A stretch of 64,000 nt of DNA from the NCBI GenBank assembly GCA_002989075.1, contig PSQN01000005.1:248001-312000 (forward strand), read 5' to 3'. Numbering within the stretch: position 1 is the stretch's first letter; every line of letters begins with the position of its first letter. The DNA comes from Arthonia radiata (lineage: Eukaryota > Ascomycota > Arthoniomycetes > Arthoniales > Arthoniaceae). This document shows, one piece after another, positions 52,748 to 62,095 of this stretch. The notes under the pieces are model-generated. The model did no database searches and was not told where the DNA came from. It saw nothing but the letters and a program-made list of their open reading frames with translations. The translations under genes were made by a program, and so were the position numbers.

Positions 52748-54379
52748 ATGGAGGCTATCTACTCACATGAGGTTTATCGTTCCAGCGCAGATCTACTTCC
52801 CGGCTACTTGCAGGTTCCGAGCGTAACTTACCACTGGACTTCAGTGGAAGTAGGAGATTTCCTTGAGATCAGAAACCCAGACGACCAAGATGACACAAGC
52901 TTTCTCTGGATGCAGGAGATCCTTAAGCACCCAAGAACTGGACACATCAAATTTCGAGGATGGCTTTTGAAAAGAGTTGAAGATCTGGGCGGCCTTATCT
53001 CTCATGACCTCAACGAGGTCTGCCTCATTGCACCCAACAGCGCTCTAGACACGACGGACATTCATGCGGCCCTCGAATCGGCTTTCTACGACATCGATTG
53101 TGAGCTAGTCGCGCGCTGTAACAATGACGAAATAATCTGCAGAGACGTTATAGTTACCAACATCGACTGCAAAGACTTCTGCAGTCGCGGAGAAGAAGGA
53201 TGGAGTCCAGTGGGCGCAGATTTCATGAGAAGACAGAGAGAAGGCAGTCTGTATCTCCGTTGGATCTACGCCACAGAACCAGAGAACCGAAGTGGACGAG
53301 AACATAAACCGCACAAGAACGGCGAAATCTTCAAGATTCCGGAAGCCTTCTGTGAGGAACGATTCACCAGACAGCGGTATGGTCATCAAAAACAGTATGG
53401 TACTGCCAGAACCGGGAACCAGCCCTACACCTCTGCCGATATTTGTTGTGGCGCTGGTGGCGCCAGCAAGGGAATCCACAATGCCGGTTTCAGCATCAAG
53501 TTCGCTGTTGATAGCGACAGTGATGCGTGTTGCGCTTATCAGCTCAACTTTCCCGAGACAGAAGTGTTCGAGGACACTATAGAGGAATTTCTCACCGTAG
53601 CAGAGACGGACTCAGACAGCTATCGAGTCGACCACTTGCATTTCTCACCGCCATGTCAAGCTTACTCCTCCGTAAACGTGCATGCAGACCAACGAGACCC
53701 GACCACCTCAGGTGGCATGAGAGACGAAGCGAACCAAGCAACGTCGTTTTGCGTTGAGAGATTGCTCTCGGTGTGCCAGCCACGAGTCATAACCGTCGAG
53801 CAAACCTCGGGTTTTATCACACACCAGCAGGGGTCCAGATACTTTCCCGCATTCATCGAACAGTTCACGGCCATGGGGTACAGCATCAGATGGGGTGTCC
53901 CATCCCTGGACGAGTACGGTCATGTTCAGCCACGGAAACGCTTCATCATGATCGCTACTTGCCCGGGAACACCACTTATAACCCTTCCACCTCCCCTCTA
54001 CGGAGAAAACAGGCTCCTCCCTCTGACAACTATCAACCAATGTCTCAATCTGTACGACTTTGAGACTCTTGAACGTCACCGCCCGGATGAAGTTGATACC
54101 AGCGATGCTTCGGCGTTTGGCAATGGTGACGTTCCACTGCCCCATCTGATTACGACAAAAGGCTCGACGAGTTTGCATCCGGGGGGTCAGAGAAAGTACA
54201 CATGGGTTGAGTGTGGGGCTCTCATGGGTTTGGGGAAGTTTCAATTTCCGCCTCATCTCAGCGACGCTAAAATAATGCGGTTGGTCGGAAATATGGTACC
54301 AGTCTGTTTCATGGAGACGCTGATGGAATGTGTATCGAGTGAAATTTATGCGCAAGAAGTCAAAGGTGCGCTCGAATAG
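52748..54379 (+). CDS. RID/Masc1/DmtA-type C5-cytosine DNA methyltransferase
   Basis: 543 aa in one exon without breaks. Residues about 33-95 look like a BAH-type module (VEVGDFLEIRNPDDQDDTSF, HIKFRGWLLKR). Methyltransferase motifs in order: I, DICCGAGGASKGI (231-243), binds SAM; IV, FSPPCQAYSS with catalytic Cys303; VI, TVEQTSG (349-355), with Glu351; VIII, QPRKRFIMIA (394-403); X, RLVGNMVPV near the end. Motif VI reads EQT in place of the usual ENV, a mark of Neurospora RID and Ascobolus Masc1. Length fits Masc1 (about 540 aa). RID is needed for repeat-induced point mutation; Masc1 for methylation induced premeiotically; DmtA for development in Aspergillus. Expected to act in the nucleus before or during sex. 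Activity is inferred. Confidence 0.9.
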   Translation: MEAIYSHEVYRSSADLLPGYLQVPSVTYHWTSVEVGDFLEIRNPDDQDDTSFLWMQEILKHPRTGHIKFRGWLLKRVEDLGGLISHDLNEVCLIAPNSALDTTDIHAALESAFYDIDCELVARCNNDEIICRDVIVTNIDCKDFCSRGEEGWSPVGADFMRRQREGSLYLRWIYATEPENRSGREHKPHKNGEIFKIPEAFCEERFTRQRYGHQKQYGTARTGNQPYTSADICCGAGGASKGIHNAGFSIKFAVDSDSDACCAYQLNFPETEVFEDTIEEFLTVAETDSDSYRVDHLHFSPPCQAYSSVNVHADQRDPTTSGGMRDEANQATSFCVERLLSVCQPRVITVEQTSGFITHQQGSRYFPAFIEQFTAMGYSIRWGVPSLDEYGHVQPRKRFIMIATCPGTPLITLPPPLYGENRLLPLTTINQCLNLYDFETLERHRPDEVDTSDASAFGNGDVPLPHLITTKGSTSLHPGGQRKYTWVECGALMGLGKFQFPPHLSDAKIMRLVGNMVPVCFMETLMECVSSEIYAQEVKGALE

Positions 54380-55440
54380 GAAATATGGTCATTTGATGAG
54401 TCGAAGACCTTCATGTATCATCTTGAGACTTCTCCCAATATCAGACGCACTGATGATAGATTCCTTACGAGACTGAACGTTGGATCTGTGCAGTACCTCT
54501 CTGATCTAAATGCCCGTGCCATTACTAGCTATTGATGTTAGATTTACAAACATTTTGCACGGAATCCTGAGGATATCAGGGACGGCTGTCGATCTTAAGA
54601 TCTTGAAATCTTGTTCTCCGGTCTGTAACGCTGATTGTGGTGCATCAGAGTAAGGTATGTTCATTGACCGCTTTACTTGCGATTCGTCATACCGCTCACT
54701 TTTGCTCGAGTACACCAGACAACGGGCTGCTGCCGTCTTTACAGAGTCTTTTTGGCACTGACTGTCCCAAGTACGGTGACTGAGAGCAGTATACTATGCA
54801 CTCCGCAACCTTGACAGCAGACATTCGAGATCACCTCCGCTTGACTGAACAAATTTACAATTATGCAGTCCAACGGAGGACTGCTGATGCTCAGGACGAG
54901 GCACAATCACGAACGCAACGGTACAGGCCAGATCTTCCTTCTGCGTGGTGTGCGAGTGGTTGACCATCTGTTTCCCGCTGCTCTCCTGGTGGTCGCCGGT
55001 ACACGCTTCAGCGAACGCTCGCCCGCTGTCCTTCAGAATCTTTGCAGCAGCTTGAGCATGCTTCTTCACATCACTGATGACCTGAGGCGGCAAGGGGAGG
55101 CATACGCACCTTTCTCCTCTGTCCCCAGCGAGATGCATCACCTGACCTTGATCGCCCGATTGCCGGCGTCACATGATTCTGCTGCCTAGAATGAGGGAGC
55201 GTGGAGCGGGAAATCGTGGCATAAGGGGTGGGACAGAGGCATGAAGGTCAGCTCGAAGTGTGGGCAAAATTTGGTGGGCGCTCAAGCTGGTGCTCACACT
55301 TCCCACCTGCGACGCGTCTCCCATTTCCACGCCCAGCGACGGCGCTAGCACGGACCACCCAAACATGATAAAACTCTGCTCGCGCTCCGCTTCCTCCTTC
55401 CTTCCTTCCTCTCCCTCCACGACTCCGAAGCTCAGTCGAC
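54380..55440. other. Intergenic, no supported gene
   Basis: The minus frame at 54794-55141 (115 aa) has a helical stretch (VISDVKKHAQAAAKILKDSG) but no homology or splice support. It could be a small gene; I leave it uncalled. Confidence 0.4.
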
Positions 55441-55665
55441 CTTCTTCATCTTTGCTCTTCCTCACGTCTTTGGAGTCTAGTAAACGTCCTTCATCTTTTG
55501 TTCTGCCTCAAGTCCCCCGACTTCGATCAACGTCCTTCATCTTTTGTTCTGCCTCAAGTCCCCCGACTTATCAACGTTCTTCACCTTTTGTTTTGTCTGA
55601 AGTCCCCAACGTCACACACCATTCTTCATCTCTCGTGGGGACTTCAATCGACACTCAACGAGAAT
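55441..55665 (+). repeat. Tandem repeat of about 45 bp, three clear and two degenerate units
   Basis: Clear units start CGTCCTTCATCTTTTGTTCT and run through TGCCTCAAGTCCCCCGACTT, at about 55484-55529, 55530-55573 and 55574-55612 (the last more diverged). Degenerate units flank them on both sides. It is pyrimidine-rich on the + strand. The encoded SSFVLPQVPRL peptides follow from the repeat. Confidence 0.85.
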
Positions 55666-55689
55666 GATCTCCTTGTTTTGTAAAGAGCA

Positions 55690-55960
55690 AGGACCAGTCC
55701 GATGAAGCATCCCTGAACCTGGCAACCCTTTGTGACACTCCGCCCCGGCGTGACTCACAGATCATGGGTCGTGAAGGTGCACATAGTGCATCTTCGAGGA
55801 CAAAGGAGAGGGTGCGGCACCAACTTGTCACGGTGTTCGCGTACAATCTTGCTGAGGTCTGGTTGTCAACGATCTTCGACTGCCCATCAGCACTCGCTGA
55901 GGAAGACTGAGACTTGGCTCGACAGTCCAGTGACCGACACCTCGACAACCTTATATCGAC
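55690..55960. repeat. Left copy of a diverged direct repeat flanking the CGAC satellite
   Basis: Shares blocks with 56,410-56,740: GCACATAGTGC, and GACTTGGCTCGACAGTCCAG against GACTTGACTCGACAGTCCGG, each followed by a CGAC-rich stretch. Divergence is high. Confidence 0.5.
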
Positions 55961-55964
55961 GCGT

Positions 55965-56365
55965 CGACATGAAGACCGACACATCGACATGAGTACCGAC
56001 ACATCGACATGAGTACCGACACATCGACAAGAAGACCGACATATCAACACCGATACATCAACTTCAGCAAACACGTCGACATGCAGACCGATACATCGAT
56101 ACCAACACATCAACGCATCGACACCGACACATCGACACCGACACATCGACACCGACACATCGACACCGACACATCGACACCGACACATCGACACCGACAC
56201 ATCGACACCGACACATCGACACCAACACATCGACACCAGCACATCGACACCGACATATCGACACCAACACATCGACACCACACTTTCAACAACTCCGACG
56301 ACTCCGACGACTTGACGACTTGACGACCTTCGACGACATCGACACACGACACTCGACATTCGACA
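55965..56365 (+). repeat. CGAC-rich minisatellite: 20-bp units, then 14-bp units
   Basis: 55965-56035 holds about three 20-bp units (CGACATGAGTACCGACACAT). 56115-56280 holds about eleven 14-bp units (CGACACCGACACAT), several perfect. 56285-56365 decays to CGACTT and CGACGACTT pieces. Because 14 is not a multiple of three, all frames cycle, giving 14-residue peptide repeats of DTDTSTPTHRHRHI type that should not be read as a gene. Confidence 0.92.
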
Positions 56366-56409
56366 GCGGTCTTCGCGTGACAAACAAGTCTGGTGGACCC
56401 ACCCCTGTC

Positions 56410-56740
56410 TGGCTTAGGAAGAAGGTGTGGGGACTGGCTGAGGACGCAAGCCGTTCGCCTCCTTGTGGCTCTCCGTTCCGGCGGTATTCCACAGATGCGG
56501 GTGAGGGTTGGGCACATAGTGCTTCGTCCGATGATCCCAGAACGGTGGTGACCCTACGGGAGTTGCTTCTTAAATCTGCTGAGGCCAGACCTGGTCTCTC
56601 GCGACGCCTTGCGCAGAGCTTGAGTCGCGGGTGATTGCACTCTTCGAATCCACTGGTGGCTACCGGTGAAGACCGGACTTGACTCGACAGTCCGGTGCGG
56701 ACGACACACGACACATCGACAATACGACCTTCGATACTCT
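56410..56740. repeat. Right copy of the diverged direct repeat flanking the CGAC satellite
   Basis: Partner of 55,690-55,960 in the same orientation (GCACATAGTGCTTCGTCCGA, then GACTTGACTCGACAGTCCGG). It also contains a partly open frame on both strands without coding support. Confidence 0.5.
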
Positions 56741-57522
56741 ACACAGACCGCTTTCAAGATGGGCATCTATTGGCAGTGGCAGTGGCAGCGGCTTCAAAGG
56801 TACGGCGTCTTAGGGCCCGCTCAACCTGTTGTACAAGTGAGTTGCCCCTATATCTACCGCTGAGCACAAGCTAACATCTCGCAGACCTTGTTAGGGAGCA
56901 GTGAAGCCTCGGCTGATCTGTCCCCATTGTTGGCGTCAGTGAAGCTTCGGCTGATCTGTCGCTATGTGCCTCTTTTTGGCTGCTTCAACCAATATGGCCT
57001 CCGGGTCGGTTGGGAATTTTTGGAACTCTCCAAGCTTTGCTTTTTAAGCAACCTTGTTTTTTCATCAACCGACTGGCCTTCGAAGCCGGCGCTTGAGGAA
57101 GAAACTCATTGCTCGTGAATCTCACGGTCCCTATAATTTATGAGAACGCGGGATTACTACTGGCCTTGGAAATGTGCATGGAATGTGAGGATCACAGAGT
57201 CGATGACAGAGCAACGCACGCAGTGGGAACAAGGGACGACTATCAAAGCTCGCAAAAGAGAACGCAGCATGCCAGAAAGCAAGCGTGCGTGCGTGAGAGA
57301 GAAGAGGAGGTGAGGTCGAAAGACACGAGAAGGGGTGCCTGACTAGAAGCCAGCCGCGTTCTCACCTTGCCCAAAGCGACCTGATGTGGCGAGCATTTAC
57401 TGCCTTGGGTCATTGTGATGCAAAAAAGGGCGCGCTAGATTCATGCGCCGCGTCTGACACTTAGACCCTCACAGTCCAGTCCTCATCCCATCCTGACATC
57501 TACGCGGCCAAGTTCGCCGACC
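56741..57522. other. Intergenic before RTT109; small direct repeat
   Basis: A 24-bp near-perfect direct repeat, CAGTGAAGCCTCGGCTGATC and following, at 56899-56922 and 56937-56960 (one mismatch). The rest is promoter-side sequence of RTT109, with no supported frame. Confidence 0.6.
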
Positions 57523-59232
57523 TTGAAAGCTATCATGAGATCCAGCTCAGACCTGAAGGACGGAATATCACAGTATCTACCTTCAGGTCATGTCTTCGAC
57601 TTCCACCATGTCTCGACACCTCCCACCCTCACTTGCGCCCTCTACACCCCTCCCTCTGGCACCGCCCCGGAGAAGACCTATTGCGAGTCACACCTCCTAC
57701 TAGTATCGCACGTACAGCAAAAGGAACAGTTTGCGGCCGTTTTTGCTATTGAGCTCCTTATCTATACGACCGCTCGGCTCACTACCATCTTCGTCTCCAA
57801 AGCCGACTCCACCGGCTTCGCAGCAAACCTTCCTCCGACGGGCTCCTCACTCCTCCGTTCCCTCACCTCAGCTTTCGTATCGCATATTGTCGAGCAAAGA
57901 CACCGCCCCGATAGACGGCTCGTCATCTCTCTGTTCGCTCGATCCCAAGACCAATACCTCTTTCCTGGCAGCGCTGAGAACAAGACCAAACACATCCTCA
58001 ATGACCGTCAGCTCGTTCGCTGGTGGTGTCGCACTCTCGATCCCGTGTTACGTGAATACGAAAATGAAGAGTTTCCTCACGACATACACACCCAGTCCAA
58101 AGCCCATCTCATAGTTCCTGGCCACAACCCCCGCGAAACAGCCGCCTTCTTCCCTTCGTCTGCACGGTCCGATCCCTCCAACTCCAAGCGTTGGCATAAT
58201 TCACATCCGCTCCGCAAAATTGCTCCATATCCTCCATACACCACTGCTCCTCGCAGCTTGATCCCACACTTTCCTGACGACCCAAAATCCCGCTTCCTCC
58301 TCGATCTTGACGAGGAGATATCCGATGCGCCGATTGTACAGTCACAAACGCATGGGAGCGAGCAGCCGAGTCCTAGTAAGCGCGGTACAGGCATGTGGAA
58401 GAGCGTGAAAAGTATCGAGCTGTTCTGGGAAATGATGGCCTGGCGGCAGGAGTGTGCCAGTGGGCGCTTGGTGGGATTCTTATGGATTACATTTACCCCT
58501 GGCTCCCTTGTGGGTACACAGTCTTCGGAGCAAAAGAAGGTTCATAGCCCGCCCACTTCACCCAGCTTGAGACCTGTGAAGCGAAAGAGAGCCGCAGCGG
58601 AAGAAGACAGCACAGTCAATAAGCCAGCGAAGAGGAAAAAGATCGCACTCAAGCGACCCAGAAGACTGCAAGGCGTCATCAGACCACGAGCACCACGAGC
58701 TAAAACCGCTTCTGCGATAGTCAGCAATGTGCCGGAGAAGACCAAGCACTACTACTGGCCCATGAGAAGTCGAGGAGACGTGATCCTGAGCGAGAAAGCA
58801 TATCAGCGTGTCCATGAGATTCTCTTGCGCTTGGACTTCGCAGGCATAGAGACAGCACGAGCTAGCACTGCGAAATGGGTTGGCGAGGTGGCCATCATCG
58901 CCGGACGAGATCAAAACGACGGTTGGGGCGTGCGCATTGACGGCAGCGCACACGTCGTGGCTCCAGCAGCAAAATCACCCGCGGCTAGCGCAGTCAACAC
59001 GCTGGACACGAGCATGGTGCGAAAGAAGCAGGCAAGTGAGGTGCCGGCTGTAGCCGAAGCACCGGCTTCTGACCCTCAATACTCACCTGCTAGTGTTAAT
59101 GATTTGGGTGCGACAACAGTGCGGAAAATGCCAAAACAAACCACAGCGCCCAGTCAGTGCGTGGTTGACAAGCCAAAAGAAAACGTGAACATGCTTGGCG
59201 CAGGTTTCATGCGGAAGAAGGCGAAGACGTAA
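57523..59232 (+). CDS. RTT109: Histone H3-K56 acetyltransferase Rtt109
   Basis: 569 aa, one exon (an internal Met at 57535 is also possible). The HAT domain fills residues 1-330: FDFHHVSTPPTLTCALYTPP, TYCESHLLLVSH, ELLIYTTARLTTIFVSKADS and SLFARSQDQYLFPGSAENKT, with RWWCRTLDPVLREY just after. Rtt109 acetylates H3 K56 (and K9/K27) with the chaperones Asf1 and Vps75, supporting replication-coupled nucleosome assembly and genome stability. The middle carries a basic linker (KRKRAAAEEDSTVNKPAKRK) that is a likely nuclear signal. The C-terminus has three short repeats ending in a [MT][VFR]RK-type motif (DTSMVRKK, ATTVRKMP, GAGFMRKK), a fungal extension absent from the yeast core. Confidence 0.93.
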   Translation: MKAIMRSSSDLKDGISQYLPSGHVFDFHHVSTPPTLTCALYTPPSGTAPEKTYCESHLLLVSHVQQKEQFAAVFAIELLIYTTARLTTIFVSKADSTGFAANLPPTGSSLLRSLTSAFVSHIVEQRHRPDRRLVISLFARSQDQYLFPGSAENKTKHILNDRQLVRWWCRTLDPVLREYENEEFPHDIHTQSKAHLIVPGHNPRETAAFFPSSARSDPSNSKRWHNSHPLRKIAPYPPYTTAPRSLIPHFPDDPKSRFLLDLDEEISDAPIVQSQTHGSEQPSPSKRGTGMWKSVKSIELFWEMMAWRQECASGRLVGFLWITFTPGSLVGTQSSEQKKVHSPPTSPSLRPVKRKRAAAEEDSTVNKPAKRKKIALKRPRRLQGVIRPRAPRAKTASAIVSNVPEKTKHYYWPMRSRGDVILSEKAYQRVHEILLRLDFAGIETARASTAKWVGEVAIIAGRDQNDGWGVRIDGSAHVVAPAAKSPAASAVNTLDTSMVRKKQASEVPAVAEAPASDPQYSPASVNDLGATTVRKMPKQTTAPSQCVVDKPKENVNMLGAGFMRKKAKT

Positions 59233-59731
59233 CATTTAGGAACGTTATGACTCTTCTAAGTCTTCATGACTGAATCTATAGCGAGCAGTTGGTAGGAATC
59301 TTTGGGTAGTTGGCTAATGACAACTTCAGTGATTCGGTACGGCGAGGAAAACGCATACCTTTCCGTATCAATTAGGCCTCGTCCAGATGTGCTCATCTCC
59401 TTTTGATGACATTCGTCGATCTTCAAATCACGTCTCTCATTAACATGACCGTGAAGCCTTGCTTGCGCGGTTCATACGTGAACATGGAAAAATTACTACA
59501 AAGCTAACCAATTGACGCTTGAGAAAGGCAAAATGGGTGAGTCTTCAGACGCGCGGCTCTGTGCATTCCTCGTAGATACGTTAGTCTCGCGAAATCTTCA
59601 CTACCCTTCATCAACTTCGCAGACGCCAAGTATGGTATTGCAAATCATGTGCAACGTTGCGCCTGTATACTCATTGTTCGCTGAGTAAGAAAAGCTTCAG
59701 ATGTGTGACGCCATCCAACGCCCACCAAAAT
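59233..59731. other. Intergenic, RTT109 3' / GH47 promoter
   Basis: About 500 bp. An in-frame extension of the GH47 gene begins at 59657, but its residues (MRLYTHCSLSKKSF) precede a better start, so I treat it as leader. No other feature. Confidence 0.5.
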
Positions 59732-62014
59732 ATGACCGGGAAGCTCAAAGCAAGGGCAAGGTATTACTGGAAGACAGAAAGACCCCTGATACTCATCACG
59801 TTCATAGTCGTACTGACCTTCTGGCTTTGGACCACCGAGTTCAATGCGCCGCTGAAAGGTGACCTTCCTGACGCCGGCTCTTTTTGGGCCACGTTTCCTC
59901 GAAAGTATCCTGTAGCGTCTATCGAGGACGTTCCGATCGGCGACCCAGCATCACTGCCTCGAATTCAAGCGTCGTTTCAGCACAAGACGGCATCTGAACG
60001 CAACATCCAGCGCAAACGCCTCGCCGTTATCAAGAGCAATTTCACTCATGCTTGGAACTCTTACAAGCAGCACGCATGGTTGTATGACGAAGTACGTCCC
60101 CTTGATGGAGGGACTAGGGATTCCTTTGGAGGGTGGGGTGTGACGCTGGTTGACAGTCTGGACACCCTGTGGATCATGGGCTTGAGGGACGAGTTCGAAG
60201 AGGCGGTGGAGGCGGTAGCTGAGATCGACTTCGGCATCCCGTACATTGACTTTGTTGAGCTGAACGTCTTTGAGACGACCAGACGATATCTCGGTGGCCT
60301 TCTTGCTGCATATGAGCTTTCTGACGGCCAGTATCCAGTGCTTCTGGAGAAGGCTACAGAGCTGGGATACTTGCTGTATCATGCATTTGACACGCCAAAT
60401 CGTATGCCTTTGATGCGATGGCAACCGCGCCATACTCTGGAGGGTCAAAATCAAGAAGCATCGGATTCCGCGAGTTTGGCCGAGATCAGCGGCCTGTCTC
60501 TGGAGTTCACACGCTTAAGCCAACTCACCGGAGATGCGCGGTGGTATGATGCTACTCAGCGTATCACCGACATGCTCTACACGCAGCAAAACGAAACCTC
60601 ACTTCCAGGCATGTGGCCGACCACCATCAATGCACGAGAAACAGACGCAAGGCCCAACAACGACTACACCGCCAACAACGCATACGACCACCTCTACAAG
60701 ACCCACCTCCTCCTCGGCGGCGCCTTCGCCCAACACCACGAAATGCACACCGCCTTCACCACACCCCTCAAGCAAAAGCTCCTCTTCCGCCCTAACCCCC
60801 CTTCGTCATACCCCTCCCCCATCCTCTTCACCTACGCCTCTCTCCAAGTCTCCCCCGAAACCCTCGACCTCCTCCCCGCTAAAGCAACAACAAACCACCA
60901 CTCCTGCGCCCTCGGCGGTACCCTCGCCCTCGCCGCCCGTGTCTTCCCTTCAGAACCCAACACCGACGCCTACAGCCCCGACGCCGACGACCTCACCACC
61001 GCCTCAGCGCTCGCAACCGGCTGCGCAGCCCTCTACGCCGCGATGTCGCACGGCCTCATGCCCTCGTCCATAACACTCACCGCGTGCCCTGACCGCCCTT
61101 CCTGCACCTGGAACGAAAACGCCTACCTCGAGAGCATCGGCTGCTTCATCGAGGGGTGGCCCGAGGCGGTCGAAAGCTGCGTCGAGCAGCTACACGTGCC
61201 GCGGGGTATCCGTTCGATACCCGACCGTACGTACAATCTTGGTCCAGAGGCGATCCAGAGTCTGTTTGTGCTGTACCGCGTCACGGGCGACAAGATCTGG
61301 CAGGAGAAAGCCTGGGAAATGTTTGAAGCGGTGGTGAGTAAGACGACGGCGAAATACGGGCATGCAAGACTGGCGGATTGTATTGGGGATTATGTGGAGC
61401 CGGATGAGCTGGCGTGGATAAAGGACGGGATGGAGATTCCGAAGGATGCGGTCATTCCGCGACATGACGGAGGGGGGACTGTGGGGCCGGCGAAGCACAG
61501 GTTGTTGAAGAAGCGGTCGGATGATGGAGATGGTGACGAGGGAGGCAATGACGACGAGGGAGACGATGACGATGAAGTCGGCGATAGGGAGGGAGACCAA
61601 GATGATGAAGTCGGCGATAGCGAAGGCGTCGATATTAAAGAAACCGTAAAGGAAGGACCCATTAGAGAAGGAGCGGGCAAGGGCCGAGATCAAAGCAACC
61701 ACAACGCACCAGATCCCCCTGGGCTTACAGGCATCGAAGTAAGCCCCGACGACCCACTCTTTGGTATCGAGATCGTGGCCCCGGGATCATCGCCGAACCG
61801 AACGGGTTACCACCTAGTCACGCTCAAGCGGAGTCGGATCCGTGAGCAGGTGGTGCAGAAAGGGCGCATGGAAAGCTACTGGCTCGCGGCGACGCTGAAG
61901 TACTTTTTCCTAATCTTTGCAGACGAGGATGTAGTCAGTTTGGATGAGTGGGTGTTGACCTCGGAGGCGCACCCGTTTCGATGGAGGGAGAGGGAGGACG
62001 TGCCGGAGACGTGA
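59732..62014 (+). CDS. GH47 alpha-1,2-mannosidase homologue with altered active-site motifs
   Basis: 760 aa from MTGKLKARARYYW, one exon. A type II membrane anchor (LILITFIVVLTFWLW) precedes the GH47 domain: SFGGWGVTLVDSLDTLWIMG, DFVELNVFETTRRYLGGLLA, EISGLSLEFTRLSQLTGD and ESYWLA-like C-terminal helices. GH47 enzymes trim mannose from N-glycans in the ER/Golgi. Several family motifs are changed: DS-YEYL reads NNAYDHL (about 60676-60696), TGI-PE reads HGLMPSS (61049-61069), RPEAIES reads GPEAIQS (61241-61261) and WLAETLKY reads WLAATLKY (61882-61905). The distal Ca-site segment is SEAHPF. It also has an acidic Asp/Glu repeat insertion (61521-61630). It may be a pseudoenzyme or lectin-like glycoprotein binder. 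Fold firm; activity doubtful. Confidence 0.85.
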   Translation: MTGKLKARARYYWKTERPLILITFIVVLTFWLWTTEFNAPLKGDLPDAGSFWATFPRKYPVASIEDVPIGDPASLPRIQASFQHKTASERNIQRKRLAVIKSNFTHAWNSYKQHAWLYDEVRPLDGGTRDSFGGWGVTLVDSLDTLWIMGLRDEFEEAVEAVAEIDFGIPYIDFVELNVFETTRRYLGGLLAAYELSDGQYPVLLEKATELGYLLYHAFDTPNRMPLMRWQPRHTLEGQNQEASDSASLAEISGLSLEFTRLSQLTGDARWYDATQRITDMLYTQQNETSLPGMWPTTINARETDARPNNDYTANNAYDHLYKTHLLLGGAFAQHHEMHTAFTTPLKQKLLFRPNPPSSYPSPILFTYASLQVSPETLDLLPAKATTNHHSCALGGTLALAARVFPSEPNTDAYSPDADDLTTASALATGCAALYAAMSHGLMPSSITLTACPDRPSCTWNENAYLESIGCFIEGWPEAVESCVEQLHVPRGIRSIPDRTYNLGPEAIQSLFVLYRVTGDKIWQEKAWEMFEAVVSKTTAKYGHARLADCIGDYVEPDELAWIKDGMEIPKDAVIPRHDGGGTVGPAKHRLLKKRSDDGDGDEGGNDDEGDDDDEVGDREGDQDDEVGDSEGVDIKETVKEGPIREGAGKGRDQSNHNAPDPPGLTGIEVSPDDPLFGIEIVAPGSSPNRTGYHLVTLKRSRIREQVVQKGRMESYWLAATLKYFFLIFADEDVVSLDEWVLTSEAHPFRWREREDVPET

Positions 62015-62095
62015 GGGTGTGGCATGTAATTGCGTGTCATGGTTACGCGCGTCTATGATTCGTATGAATGGTTTAGCATACTTGGTGCTCGGTCA

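Noticed and set aside
52748-54379. Bacterial Dcm-type methyltransferase acquired by transfer
   Set aside because: The BAH-like N-terminus and EQT motif VI place it with fungal RID/Masc1 enzymes.
55965-56365. Long open frames with Thr/His/Asp repeats on both strands as a real protein
   Set aside because: The 14-bp period makes every frame open without stops. The peptide repeats are a by-product.
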